From: Arachis hypogaea
Taxonomy: Eukaryota; Streptophyta; Magnoliopsida; Fabales; Fabaceae
Direction: 5' to 3'
DNA length: 64,000 bases
NCBI RefSeq assembly: GCF_003086295.3
Contig: NC_092048.1
Coordinates: 92,918,626 to 92,982,625 of the forward strand
A program made the position numbers and the translations under genes. Positions 12,090 through 23,127 of the stretch are shown here, one piece after another (positions within the stretch are counted from its first letter, which is position 1; every line of letters starts with the position of its first letter). A model generated the notes under the pieces. It was not told where the DNA came from, ran no database searches, and was given only the letters and a program-made list of their open reading frames with translations.

Positions 12090-12932
12090 GCGCCTAAGCC
12101 CCCTCAGTCCCTCACCTCACTCACCCAGCCCCAGCCCCCAGCCGCCCGCCGTCATCCTCTTCGTCTCACCGCCGGGCGCCGGTCTGAACTCTGAAGGAAC
12201 CAACTCAACCAAGGGAGTAGGAACAGAACAGAGACAGACAGATACAGACCCGCGACGGCGCCACCCGCGAACTCGCCGTTGCCGCGAAGTCGCCGTTCCA
12301 TCGCCGTCACCCTCGCCCAGTCGAACTCGCCGTTCCAGCGCCGTCGCCCTCGCCCAGTCGCCGTTGCTTTTCCGGTCGAACTCGCCGTTGCCTCGCCCTT
12401 CTGCTCTGTGACTCTGTGAAACAGGTAAGCTCCAGTTGACCAGTTCTGTAATCTGCTTCTGCTCTGTTCTGCACTAGAAGTTTAATGATTGTTCTATGAA
12501 AAATGCATTACACCCGCTCTGTTCTGTGAAAATTTACTTTGTTTCTACACTTCTTGCTGACTTGCTGTTATGAATATGAATATGCTTGTTGAAATTGTTA
12601 AGCTGAATATCCTTGTTGAAAGCTTGAAATATGAAATTGTTGAATATGCTTATTGAAATTGTTAAGCTGAATATCCTTGCTGACTTGTAAGTTGTAAATT
12701 TGTTGTTTACTTGTTTTGTTGATTTGTACTGGAAATATGAAACTGTTGAATTATATGCTTGATTTGAATCTATGAAATATGAATATGTTTGTCTTGCTGA
12801 ATAGGGAATTTAACTATTTAAGCATTTAAGGTTGCTGTCTTGGTGAATAGGGAATAGGAACTAGGGAATTTACTAATTTAGGATTGTTATTGTTTTATAA
12901 TTTTACGGTTTTGCTACTCCATATTCTTTTAG
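12090..12932 (+). promoter_or_regulatory. Promoter/5' UTR region of the hAT2 transposase gene
   Basis: GC-rich, CpG-rich stretch (12090-12420) with repeated CGCCGTTGCC/CGCCGTTCC words, followed by a good donor site (acag|gtaagc, intron from 12425) and an acceptor (tcttttag, ending 12932) two bases before the start codon. This indicates a leader exon and a 508-bp 5' UTR intron. No TATA box could be placed with confidence. Confidence 0.55.
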
Positions 12933-12933
12933 A

Positions 12934-15561
12934 ATGTCTGCTGCGAATACACCATCAGAAACACCATCTTCGCAAGAACAAGGATCAACTGCTGATGCAT
13001 CAATCGGAACCCAAAAAAATAATAATAGAGCAAAAAATGATCCTGCATGGGGTCATTGTAAATAAGTTGTGGAGTCTGGAAAAACAATTCTGCTATGCAT
13101 ATATTGTGAGAAGCTTATTAGGGGTGGAGGAATTCATCGGTTTAAGCTTCATTTGGCTGGAAAAGGAGGAGATGTTGAGTCTTGTCGAAAGATGCCAGCT
13201 GCAGTGAGACACCAATTCCATGAAAGTATTGAAGAGCTTCGAAGCAAGAAAAGAAAAACTCAAGAACAATATGCCGAAAGTTATAATGCTTGTGATGATG
13301 TTGAAAGAGAATTTGACGAGATCGAACGTAATGAGATGCAACAACAACAAAAATCCAGGGTTCCAACACCTAACTCTAGAAAAGGAAAACAAGTCAAAGG
13401 TTTACAATCCTATTTTCCACCGGCAACAACACCCGAAGCTCAACCAACTATCAAAAGCGTTCTTCAAAGCAAAGAAATTGTGGAGAAGTGTGATATTGCT
13501 ATTGCGAAATGGATGGTGGATGCCTCTGTTCCATTTAATGCGGTTAATTCAGCTTACTATCAGCCAATGATTGATGCTATTGCAAGCATGGGTGCAGGGT
13601 ATAAAGGGCCAAGTTATCCAAGAGTCCGTGGGTATTTGTTGAGTAAATTAGTTGAGGATGTGAGGAAAATGATTAATGGTTATCGTGAGATTTGGAAGCA
13701 AACTGGATGTACTATTATGGCCGATGGATGGACTGATCGTTGTAGGCGTACTTTGATTAATTTTTTAGTTTATTGTCCTAAAGGAACTGTTTTTCTAAAG
13801 TCGGTTGATGCTTCTAATATCTCAAAAACTGCTGAAAATTTGTTTAAGTTGTTTAGGGATGTTGTATTGTTTGTTGGTCCTGAGAATGTTGTGCATATTG
13901 TAACGGACAATGCTGCAAACTATGTTGCTGCGGGAAGGTTGTTGGAGGCTGAGTTTCCTAAATTATATTGGTCCCCTTGTGCAGCTCATTGTGTTAATCT
14001 GATGTTTCAAGATATTGGGAAGTTGCAAGAAGTGAGTCAAACTGTGTCACAAGCTTCACTGATCACTAAGTATATCTATAATCATTGCTATCCACTGTTC
14101 TTGATGAGAAAGTTTACAGGTGGGCGGGAAATACTTCGTCCAGCTCCAACTCGGTTTGCTACTAATTTCATTGCTTTGCAAAGTATTTTAGCTCAAAAGG
14201 ATCCTTTGAGAGCTATGGTTACTTCTAGAGAATTTACAAGCTCGGCTTACTCCAAAGAAGCCAAAGCTAAGAAATTCGTGGATCAAGTCTTGGATTCTAA
14301 ATTTTGGAGTCAATGCACTGATATTGTTAAGCTTACTGAGCCACTTGTTCGTGTTTTACGTATTGTGGATAGTGAAGACAGACCTGCCATGGGTTTTCTT
14401 TATCAAGCTATTTATAAGGCTAGAGAAGAAATGGTGAAGAGGTTTCAGAAAAGAAAGAAGGTTGTTGATCCTTATTTGAAGATTTTGGATACCCGTTGGG
14501 ATGCACAACTTAAGAAAAATCTTCATGCCGCTGGTTATTGGTTAAATCCAGCTTTTCGATTTAATGCTGGAGAATTTGAAAAGCACAAAAAAATTATTTC
14601 TGGCTTGTTGGATGTCATTGAGAAATATGCTTATGATGATCCTGTACTAAATTCTAAGCTGACAAGTGAGAAGAGGATCTTTAAGAATGCTGAGAAAGAT
14701 TTTGGAAGACCCTCTGCAATACGTGAACGAACCACTGTTATGCCAGGTGAAATTTCTTCATAAATTTGGTCTTTTACTATTGTGATGTATTAATTATGTG
14801 ATATTATGATTGTGATAAATTATTTATCTATTTTTTTATGTTAAGATCAATGGTGGGAATCTTATGGTTGTGGAGCCCCAAATTTGCAAAAGTTGGCTAT
14901 TCGTGTTTTAAGCCAGACTTGTAGCTCTTCAGGTTGTGAGCGTAACTGGAGTATTTTTGAACACATTCACTCAAAGAAGAGGAATCGGTTAGAGCATCAA
15001 AAACTTAATGATCTTGTTTATGTTCATTACAACTTAAGGTTACAACAAAGGTACTTTTTTGATTGTTTTAAGTTGAAAGCATTATTTTAAAATCTTAATC
15101 ATCACATGAGTAACGAAATATATTGATAACATAGGAACCAAATGAGAAACCAAGTTTATGATCCAATTTGTCTTGATGCATTTGAGGATCATTCGGAATG
15201 GATACTGGAAGATTCACCACCATTTTTAACTCCTGAAGAAATTGATGCTTTACGAAATGATCTTGCAAATATGTCTCTTCAATCACCTTTAGATGATTTA
15301 GGTATGCTTTTATTTATTTATGAATTTTGATCAACTATGATTTTTGTATGCCTCATAACATGTTTTATATTATTTTTTATCTTGATTTGTGAAACATTAT
15401 CTATAATGCTAGATCAATTGGATTTGGAAGATGATCGGGATGAAGATGGAGCTAATAATTCTGTGGAAAATGCAAATCAAAATGAAACCAATCAGGATGT
15501 AGCTCCACATTTGTCAGATGAAGAGCAACTTGCCGACTTTGAAATCACTCCTTGGATTTAG
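12934..15561 (+). pseudogene. hAT2 transposase (BED finger, DUF659-like, catalytic core, dimerisation), one nonsense codon
   Basis: Predicted start at 12934 (MSAANTPSETP). Coding exons: 12934-14746, 14846-15050, 15135-15301 and 15413-15561; all introns have GT/AG ends and keep frame. Domains: BED finger (CIYCEK ... HRFKLHLAG), DUF659-like segment (MADGWTD, VTDNAANYVAAG), CAAHCVNL, and the dimerisation segment (SSSGCERNWSIFEHIHSKKRNRL) in exon 2, ending in an acidic tail. The only defect I see is TAA at codon 44 (13063-13065), inside the BED region, consistent with one CAA-to-TAA change. An in-frame ATG at 13069 could restart translation and keep 564 codons of the first exon, including most of the finger. 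Activity is not shown. Confidence 0.88.
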
Positions 15562-15867
15562 TTTATGAATTGTTATCCATATTGTGTTTAATTAAGATAC
15601 TAATGTACTAGTACTAACTACTTTCATGTTTATCTTTGTATTAGTTATATTTAGACTTTGAAACTTGGTTGTTTTTAAAATGTTGGTGAAGAACTAACGA
15701 TATGTATTTTGAATTTATTAATTTTATGACTATTTTTAGTATTTTATATTTTTTATTTATGTGAAACCGGTTTTATCGGTTCAACCAGCGATTTATCGGT
15801 TGAACCAATAAACCAGTGAACCAGTGACCTGACCGGTTCGATTACCGGTCCGGTTCTTACAACTATG

Positions 15868-16677
15868 CCAAGAACTATCCCTTCAGGAACCATGAAATGG
15901 CATTTCTCCCAATTCAATACCAGATTAGTTTCTTGACATCTTTTCAAAACAAGATTTAAATGATGTAAGAAAGTGTTAAATGAATTGCCAAAGACAGAAA
16001 AATCATCCATGAATACTTCTAAAAACTTTTCAACCATGTCAGAAAATATAGAAAGCATACACCTTTGAAAAGTTGCAGGGGCATTGCATAGCCCAAAGGG
16101 CATCCTTCTATAAGTGAAAACTCCAAATGGACAAGTGAAGGAAGTCTTTTCTTGATCCTTGGGATCCACCACTATTTGATTGTACCCAGAGTACCCATCC
16201 AGGAAGCAATAATAGGCATGGCCAGTCAATCTTTCCAGCATTTGGTCGATGAATTGGAGAGGAAAGTGATCTTTTCTTGTAGCATCATCCAGTCTTTTAT
16301 AATCTATGCACATCCTCCACCCAGTCACTGTCCTGGTGGAAATTAACTCATTCTTTTCATTGGAGATGACTGTCATTCCTCCCTTCTTTGGTACAACTTG
16401 AACCGAACTCACCCATGAGCTGTCAGAGATTGGAAAGATTATCCCAGCATTCTATAACTTCATCACTTCTTTTTGAACCACCTCCTTCATAGTTGGGTTA
16501 AGTCTTCTTTGGGGTTGAACTACAGGCCTTGAATCTTCCTCCAATAGAATTTTACGCATACAAATGGCAGGGCTATGCCTTTGATATTATCAATTGTCCA
16601 ACCCAATGATGTCTTGTGAGCTTTCAACACTTCAATCAGCTTTGTTTCTTCTTCTATGTTCAAGGAGGAGTTTATGA
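15868..16677 (-). pseudogene. Element E: reverse transcriptase core (N-terminal part)
   Basis: The frame from 16412 reads through MCIDYKRLDDATRKDHF, FLDGYSGYNQI, PFGLCNAPATFQRC and VFMDDFSVFG. The FMDD box (about 16002-16013) and its partner aspartate (CIDY) are intact. The chain is cut by hAT2 at 15867. The stretch 16413-16677 links to protease but is frameshifted (LIEVLKAHKTSLGW is readable in pieces). Confidence 0.9.
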
Positions 16678-19362
16678 TCACTGGTAAGGCCTCTGCTTTT
16701 CCAAAAAATACATACTTGAGATGAGGGGGAGAGGCTTTAACTCTTGTTTTAGCTTCTCCTCTGCCTTGCTTTCAAAGGAGATCTCTACCACTTTCTCTTC
16801 TATAAACTCTTGTTCCAACTCTATTTCCTCTTCTTGTTCCTCCTGGTTGTCATCTTCCAATAGCTCTTCCTCCACTTCTTCTATTATTTCCACTCTCATG
16901 TGCTTTTCCTTCTCTAGAGGATATTGCATGGCCTTGAAGACATTAATGATCATCTTTTTATCATGTACCCTGAGGGTCATCTCCTCTTTCTCCACATTAA
17001 TGATGGCTCTTGCTGTTGCTAAGAAAGGCCGTCTCAATATGATTAAACTGTGTCCCTCTTCTTCCATGTTCAGGATAACAAAGTCAGCAGGGAAAATAAA
17101 CTCTCCAATCTTCACTAATAAATTTTCTACAACTCCGTTTGGTATCTTGAGTGATCTGTCAGCCATTTGGAGTGACATCCTGGTAAGCTTGACTTCTTCT
17201 ATTGCAAGCTTCTTCATTAGTGAGAGGGGCATTAAATTGATGCTGGCTCCTAAATCACAGAGAGCTTTGTCCAATGTTCTGTTGCCTATAGTGCAGGATA
17301 AGATGAAGCTTCCTAGATCTTTGAGCTTTGGAGGCAGACTTCTTTGGATGACAGCACTGCATTCTTGTGTTAGGATCACTGTCTCTTTCTCATTCCAGCT
17401 CCTTTTCTTGTTGATGAGCTCTTTGTGGAATTTTGCATATAGGGGTATTTGTTCTAGAGCCTCAGCAAGTGGAATGTTGATCTCCAGCTTCTTAAACACC
17501 TCTAGGAATTTAGGGAACTATTGATCTTTAAGCTCTCTGTTGAACCTTTGAGGATATGGAATGGCAGGAGTGTATGGTTTCTCCTCTTTCTTAGATGCTT
17601 GTGATTGTTCCTCAATAGCTTCTTTTCCTTTCTTTGAAGCTTGTGGTTGTTCCTCTTTCTTCTTGAACCTTTCTTGGTTCTTTTCTTTAATTGTCACTTG
17701 CTCTTTGCTGCTGCTGGCCTTGTCATCCTTTATTGACTTCTTGGTGGCTTCTTTCTCAGCTGGCCTTTTGTCATTTACCAAGGTTCTTCCACTCTTTAGT
17801 TGGATGGCTTTGTATTCTTCCTTGGGATTGGGAATGGTGTCACTTGGCAATGCATTGGTTGGCCTCTCAGCCACTGTTTGCTTTGATAATTGACCAGTTT
17901 GCCTCTCTAGATTCCGCAGTAAAGCTTCATGGTTTTTGCTGGTTAGCTCTTGTTGTTTCATCATCTTTTCCATTAGTATCTCCAAGTTAGAGATCCTTTG
18001 AGATTCTTGGGGTGGTTGTGGTTGATTATGGGATGTTGAGGGTGGATGATCGTTATTTTGGGTATTGGATGGGTTGTTGGATGGATAGTAGTTGGATTGA
18101 GGTTGATTGTTTTGTGGTTTTCTGTATTGGTTTTGGTTAGTGTTTTGATGGTTTTGATGGTTTGTGTTTCTGGAGTTGTTTGAGTTTCTCTGCCAAGGCT
18201 GTTGGTTTTGATTGTGATTGTCTCCCCACCTCAAATTGGGGTGATTTCTCCAGAATGAGTTGTAGGTATCTCCATAGAATTCACTCTGATTAACTCCTTG
18301 GTTGTGCATATAATTGAATTGCTCTTGCTGCTGCTCTTCATAGAGTTCCTCATTTTTCCCCCATGATGGTTGATTGGGAGTTTTCACTGCTGTAACTTGA
18401 AGTCCATCAATCTTCTTGGCCATCAGCTCTATCTATTGTTGAATCTGTTGATGCATCACCTTGTTTTGAGCTAAGATGGTATCCACACCTTCCAACTCCA
18501 ATACACCCTTCCTTTGAGCTGGTTGGCATTGCCTTTAGTGACCATAGAAGTATTGGTTGTTTGTTACAGTGTCAATGAGGTGCTGAGCCTCCTCAGCTAT
18601 CTTCATGAGTTGTAATGAACCTCCTGCTGAGTAGTCAAGTGCCTCTTGAGCTCTCAATGTCAATCCTTCATAGAATTTTTGAAGTTTATCCCATTCATTG
18701 AACATCTCTGGTGGACACTTTCTGAGTAAAGCTTTGTATCTTTCCCAAGCATCATACAATGACTCTCCATCCATCTGAGTGAATGTTTGGATCTCTGTTT
18801 TGAGTCTGATGATCCTTTGGGGAGGATAGAACTTGGATAGGAACTTGTTCACTAAATCCTCCCAATTGTTAATGCTTTCTCTTGGAAATGCCTCCAACCA
18901 TTGAGCAGCTTTATCTCTCAGGAAAAATGGAAACAGCAACAACTTGTAAATGTTAGGATGCACACCATTAGTTTTCACTGTGCTACATATCCTCAGAAAG
19001 GTAGATAGATGCTGGTTTGGATCATCCAAAGGGCCTCCTCCATAAGAACAGTTATTTTGCACCAATGTGATGAGTTGAGGCTTCAATTCAAAGTTGTTTG
19101 CATTGACATTTGGAGTGAGGATGCTACTCCGACAATGCCTTAGATTAGGAAAAGTATAGGAGGCTAGAACCCTCCTTTGAGGCTGGCCATTGTTAGCCAC
19201 TCCCTCTTGTGGATTTGGGGCATTCACCTCCATCTCTTGAATCTCTTCCTCTGATTCCTCTTCACCAATGACTCCCTTTCCTCTGGCTTCTCTTCTTATT
19301 CTTCGAAGAGTTCTCTCATCAATGTCACCAGAGGTGGAGACCTCTCTCCTTGCTTCTGTCAT
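16678..19362 (-). pseudogene. Element E: gag and aspartic protease in one frame
   Basis: From the start codon at 19362 (MTEARREVSTSG) one reading frame runs to 16678, broken only by stops at 18535-18537, 18433-18435 and 17518-17520. Gag has the capsid-like region (FELKPQLITLVQ, KFYPPQRIIRLKTEI, GESLYDAWERYK, about residues 95-265), then an Asn/Gln-rich stretch. I see no CCHC zinc knuckle, unlike element C. Protease follows, with LCDLGASINLMPLSL carrying the active-site aspartate near 17270. A Glu-rich linker leads to RT. An ATG at 19389 is in frame but lies in the leader, so I prefer 19362, which matches F. Confidence 0.88.
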
Positions 19363-19544
19363 ACATACAACACCAGAAACAACAAACAATCCACTCTATT
19401 GCTAGAGTTCTGTTAAAGTTAGCTTAAGCAAAAATTCAAATAGTTAGTATGCTTAGTAAAAATAAAAAAAATGCTTAATCTAGACTATCACCTTACTTAA
19501 TCATTGTCAATCTAAATCAATCCCCGGCAACGGCGCCAAAAACT
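19363..19544 (-). other. Leader and primer-binding site of element E
   Basis: The primer-binding site (tccccggcaacggcgcca on the plus strand, 19521-19538) matches the 3' end of tRNA-Asp at all 18 positions. It starts 6 nt from the LTR. The remainder is noncoding leader. Confidence 0.9.
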
Positions 19545-21689
19545 TGATGGCTGGAAAAACGATTCCACACAAAACTCACCGGCAAGTGTACCGAGTCGCA
19601 TCAAGTAGTAATAACTCACAAGAGTGAGGTCGATCCCACAGGGATTCATGGATTGAGTAATTTTAGTTAGGTGATGAATTTAGTTAAGCGACTATTTGAT
19701 GAATTGAGTGATTTTGATTGACAAAAGCTAAATTGCAAGTAAATAAAGGTGCAGAAGATAAATTGAGCAGAAGAATAAAGTGCAGAAGAGGTAAATTGCA
19801 AGTAACTTAAAGAACAAGAAAGTAAAAGAGCTGAAACTTGAATTGCAAGAAAAGTAAATTGCAGAAACTTAAAGTACAAGAAAAGTAAATTGATGAATCT
19901 AAATTGCTGAGAAATATAAATTGCTTGAAAAGTAAAATGGATTTGGGTACTGGGATTCAGAATTCAACAAGAAAATGTAAATTGAAGAAGATCAGAGAGC
20001 TCTGAGATGAAGAAATTCAGCGCAGTAGCCAAACAGAAATGTAAAATTGCTTGAAGAAACAACCAGCAAGAACACTTAACTCAATTATGAAATTCTAAAG
20101 AGAAATTGAAGATCGAAGAAGAGGAACGAGAATAGAAAGCAGATCTAGATCTCAATTGCCTCGTGATCAAGCAGAAAAGTAATTGCAGAAGAAATGAAAA
20201 CGAAAAAATAAATGAAACTTAGATCCAATTCTCCAATTCCCAAAACTATATAAAAGAAAAGCAAAGATGATTCTCAGATCCAGATTCAATGAAATTCTTC
20301 AATCTCAATTCAAAAACCCAAAAGTAAAAGTTGCAAAAGAAAGAAAATGAAAATAGAAAACTAAACTCAGATCCAATTCTTAGAACAATTGAGAAGAAAG
20401 TGAAAGATGATTCTCAGATTTAGAATCAATGGAGCTCTTCAATCTCAATTCAAAATGCAAGAATAAACAGTAGAAGTTATAGAAGAAAAGAAAATGAAAA
20501 CAGAAAGAAAACTAAATCCAATTCCCAATTCCCAAATTCCCAAATGAAAATTCAAAAGTGAAAAATTAAAATTGAGCTAAAAAGTTCCTCTACAAATCAA
20601 ACTTAATCCTATTTATACACTTTCTATTTTGGTCTTCAAAGCTTGGAGTGGGCCTTTTGGTTTTTGAATTTGAAGAAGGATGGGTCCGGTTGGCTTTGGT
20701 TCAAGTGGGTTGGAAGCATGGGTCAGCTCCTAGGGGAGCGTCCATTTGGTCTTGTGAACTTAGCGTTCACTCTTTGTTGGTGAGCCTTGGTTGTAATTGC
20801 TCCTTGGCCTAGCATTCACTTTGTGAACGTTCCACTCACTCTTTGAGCGCTACATGCCTTTGCTTCCCTGGGTGAGCTTTGCTTTGCTTGGTTGAGGCAC
20901 GAAAATGTGACAAAAGGGAGCGTAGCGTTGCTTTTTCCAAACGCTTGCTCCTTATTTTGCCTTGTACATGCTTGGCTTCTTGGGTGCGCTACGTTCACTA
21001 AAGTGAACGTTTAGGCCAAGGCTCTCTTGGTGCTTGGCCTTGTGTGCCTTTCTCCCCTTGATTGAGGCACGAAAAAGTGAGCAAAAGGGAGCGCTACGCT
21101 CGAATTTTGAGCGCTACTCCCCCTTGTCTTGATGCGCCCAGCTTTCCTCTTGGTGCCCTCTCTTCGAGCCTTAGCCAGTGCATGCTTGGTGCGTGCTGCT
21201 TGGAGTGCTACGTTCAATGTTTTGAATGCTCCTTGACTAGCCTTGATGCGCCTTGCTCCCTCCTTTGAGTGTCATGAAAAAGTGAACGTAGCGTTCACAT
21301 TTCCAAACGTTACCCTTTGTTTGCTTTGTTCCCTTGTGAGTGCCACGCTTTATTTTCATGGGCCACGCTTTTTAAAGCGTGGCTTAAGGTCCAAAGAGTG
21401 CTCAAACTTCAAAAGTGTGCCAAAAATTCCTCTTTCCATCATTTCTTCACCTACAAGCAACCAAACAACTAATCAAAGTCCCACCAAAATCACTAGATCT
21501 TTGCATCATGTAATAAATCAAGATAAAAATAAAACCTATGATTTTGTGTAAAATAAATGATGTTTGATTGATTCAAGATGATCATGAAAATCCATTCCAA
21601 TTACTGACTTATGGTGCAAGAAAGTGCATAAAACCTAATGAAACTAATGAAAAATGCTTGTAAAACTAGCATAAGATGACTTGTCATCA
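19545..21689 (-). repeat. 5' LTR of element E
   Basis: 2145 bp, TG...CA ends, closely similar to 6014-8172. The GTGAACGCTACG word block spans about 20730-21383. It includes the near-perfect palindrome around ggccacgctttttaaagcgtggc (21360-21382). ORFs on either strand here follow the repeats and are not genes. Confidence 0.9.
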
Positions 21690-23127
21690 GGCGCGCACGC
21701 GCACCTCACGTGCACGCGTGGGTGTGGACAGTTGGGATTGGCGCGCAAAAATTGGCGCATCCGCGTGGATTAGCGAAATCTCCATCGACGCGCACGCGTA
21801 CATGGCGCGCACGCGTGGTTTGCAAAAATCAATCGACGCGCACGAGTGCATGGCGCGTATGCGTGACAAGCTGTACGTGACCTCATTAAAGGAAATCGTG
21901 CCTGGCGATTTCTGAGGCAAAACAAGCCCAAATTCAAGCTGGTTCTGCATGGAAAAGACCCAAGGATGCTAGGGGAAAGGGGGGATCATTCATTGACACT
22001 TAGACACAATTTTAGCTAGTTCTTGGTTTTTGGTTCTTCTAGAGAGAGAAACCCTTGTTCCTTTCTAGATCTAGTTTTGATTTGATCTTCCCTTGTTGAA
22101 TTCTGAATTGGATATTGTTGATTTCTAGTTTTAATTACTTAATTTGAATTCCTTAGTATAATTTCGTTTAGATCTTGTGTTAGATTTATGTTTTCTTGTC
22201 AATTGTCATTTTCTACCCATTTCATGAATCTTGTGGATCTTGAATTGTTAATGTTACATTGATGTTCTCCATGATTAATAGTGTTATTTGAGTGATTTTC
22301 TATTGATAATTGTTAGTGGGTACTTTTCAATTTCAATTTAATTGCATTTTGAATATGTCTTTTAGTGATGCTTACCATGTGTTTGATGAAATGTTTCCTT
22401 TGATTATGGAGTAGTTTTCTTGACTCTTGGCCTAGGCTAAGGGAATTGGGTAAACTTGAGTCATTGGGTCTAATGCATTTGATGATTTGAGAACCCTTAG
22501 TGATCAATTTGATAACCATTGACACTAGCCTATTACTAAGTCAATTGGTAACTAGGTTGGGCCTTATGGGTTGATGTTGACCAAGCCATTTAATATACGT
22601 CAAGTATAGAAGTAAATTTAATGAGTTTGGTTCCTCATAATTATCAAGATATGGTTATTAGACAAGGATGGTGACCCCAATTCTCATGCCAAGCCAAGAG
22701 TTGCTTTTAGTATTCATATTTGAAAACCCAAAAAATTCCAATTGCTTTGTTTTAGTTATAGTTACTTGTTTAGTTTTAGAGTAGAATTATATTGGATATT
22801 CTCTTATTAGTTTGGAATTGCTCACAACTTGCTTTAGCTACTTGAATTAGTTTCTTGCATTTTAAGATTTCTTGCTTGTTGAGGCTCTTAGTTTAATTCC
22901 TTGCTCATGACTTGCAACCCCAGATTTCTAACCAATGTTGACGCACATGTTTGCCCATTCCTTGTGAGACGACCCGAGGTTTGAATACTTCGGTTACTTT
23001 TACTGGGGTTGAACTTTGTGACAACCAATTCCATCTAAATTTGATTCGAGAGTTGATTATCGGTTTGGACTATACTGACAACGGAAGTATTTTGTGGAAT
23101 TCCGAACCGGTATAAACCCTTGTATCA
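21690..23127 (+). repeat. Element H: LTR fragment, cut by element E
   Basis: This is related to the LTR of element D: both have an ACGCGT word block, then ctagttttt-like text, a gacccgag...tcggtta segment and an end in ...TATCA. The part left of 21690 is missing because E inserted at the start of its word block (21690-21870). After 23127 no tRNA-Asp primer site follows, so H may be a solo or a 3' LTR. No coding sequence. Confidence 0.6.

Larger units (their letters stand above)
11753..15867 (+). mobile_element. hAT2: nearly intact hAT-superfamily transposon, 4.1 kb
   Basis: The terminal inverted repeats match perfectly for 23 bp (CATAGTTGTAAGAACCGG... on each strand). The exact 8-bp duplication ccaagaac is at 11745-11752 and 15868-15875. 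Subterminal DNA carries many AACCGG/CCGGTT words (about 11765-11935 and 15760-15860). The element carries its own GC-rich upstream region, a five-exon gene and intact ends. It splits the E reverse transcriptase directly after the IVLG segment. Perfect ends and duplication suggest a recent insertion. Confidence 0.95.
6014..21689 (-). mobile_element. Element E: complete Ty3/gypsy retrotransposon without a third ORF
   Basis: LTRs at 19545-21689 (5') and 6014-8172 (3'), tRNA-Asp primer site at 19521-19538, and gag, protease, RT, RNase H and integrase in order. This gene order and the tRNA-Asp primer are typical of plant Athila/Tat-like lineages. About 11.55 kb remains if hAT2 and its duplication are removed. 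There is no third ORF after integrase, unlike B, C and D. The right end is followed by an LTR fragment (H), showing that E inserted into H. The matching flank is off the left edge or lost. Confidence 0.9.

Noticed and set aside
12934..15561. Domesticated host transposase gene
   Set aside because: It lies between intact hAT ends with an exact 8-bp duplication inside a retrotransposon, so it is an ordinary element gene.
16721..18000. Plus-strand ORFs opposite E gag and protease (16721-17524, 17561-17990)
   Set aside because: Shadows of the minus-strand gag/protease frame, with Ser/Cys-rich low-complexity products.
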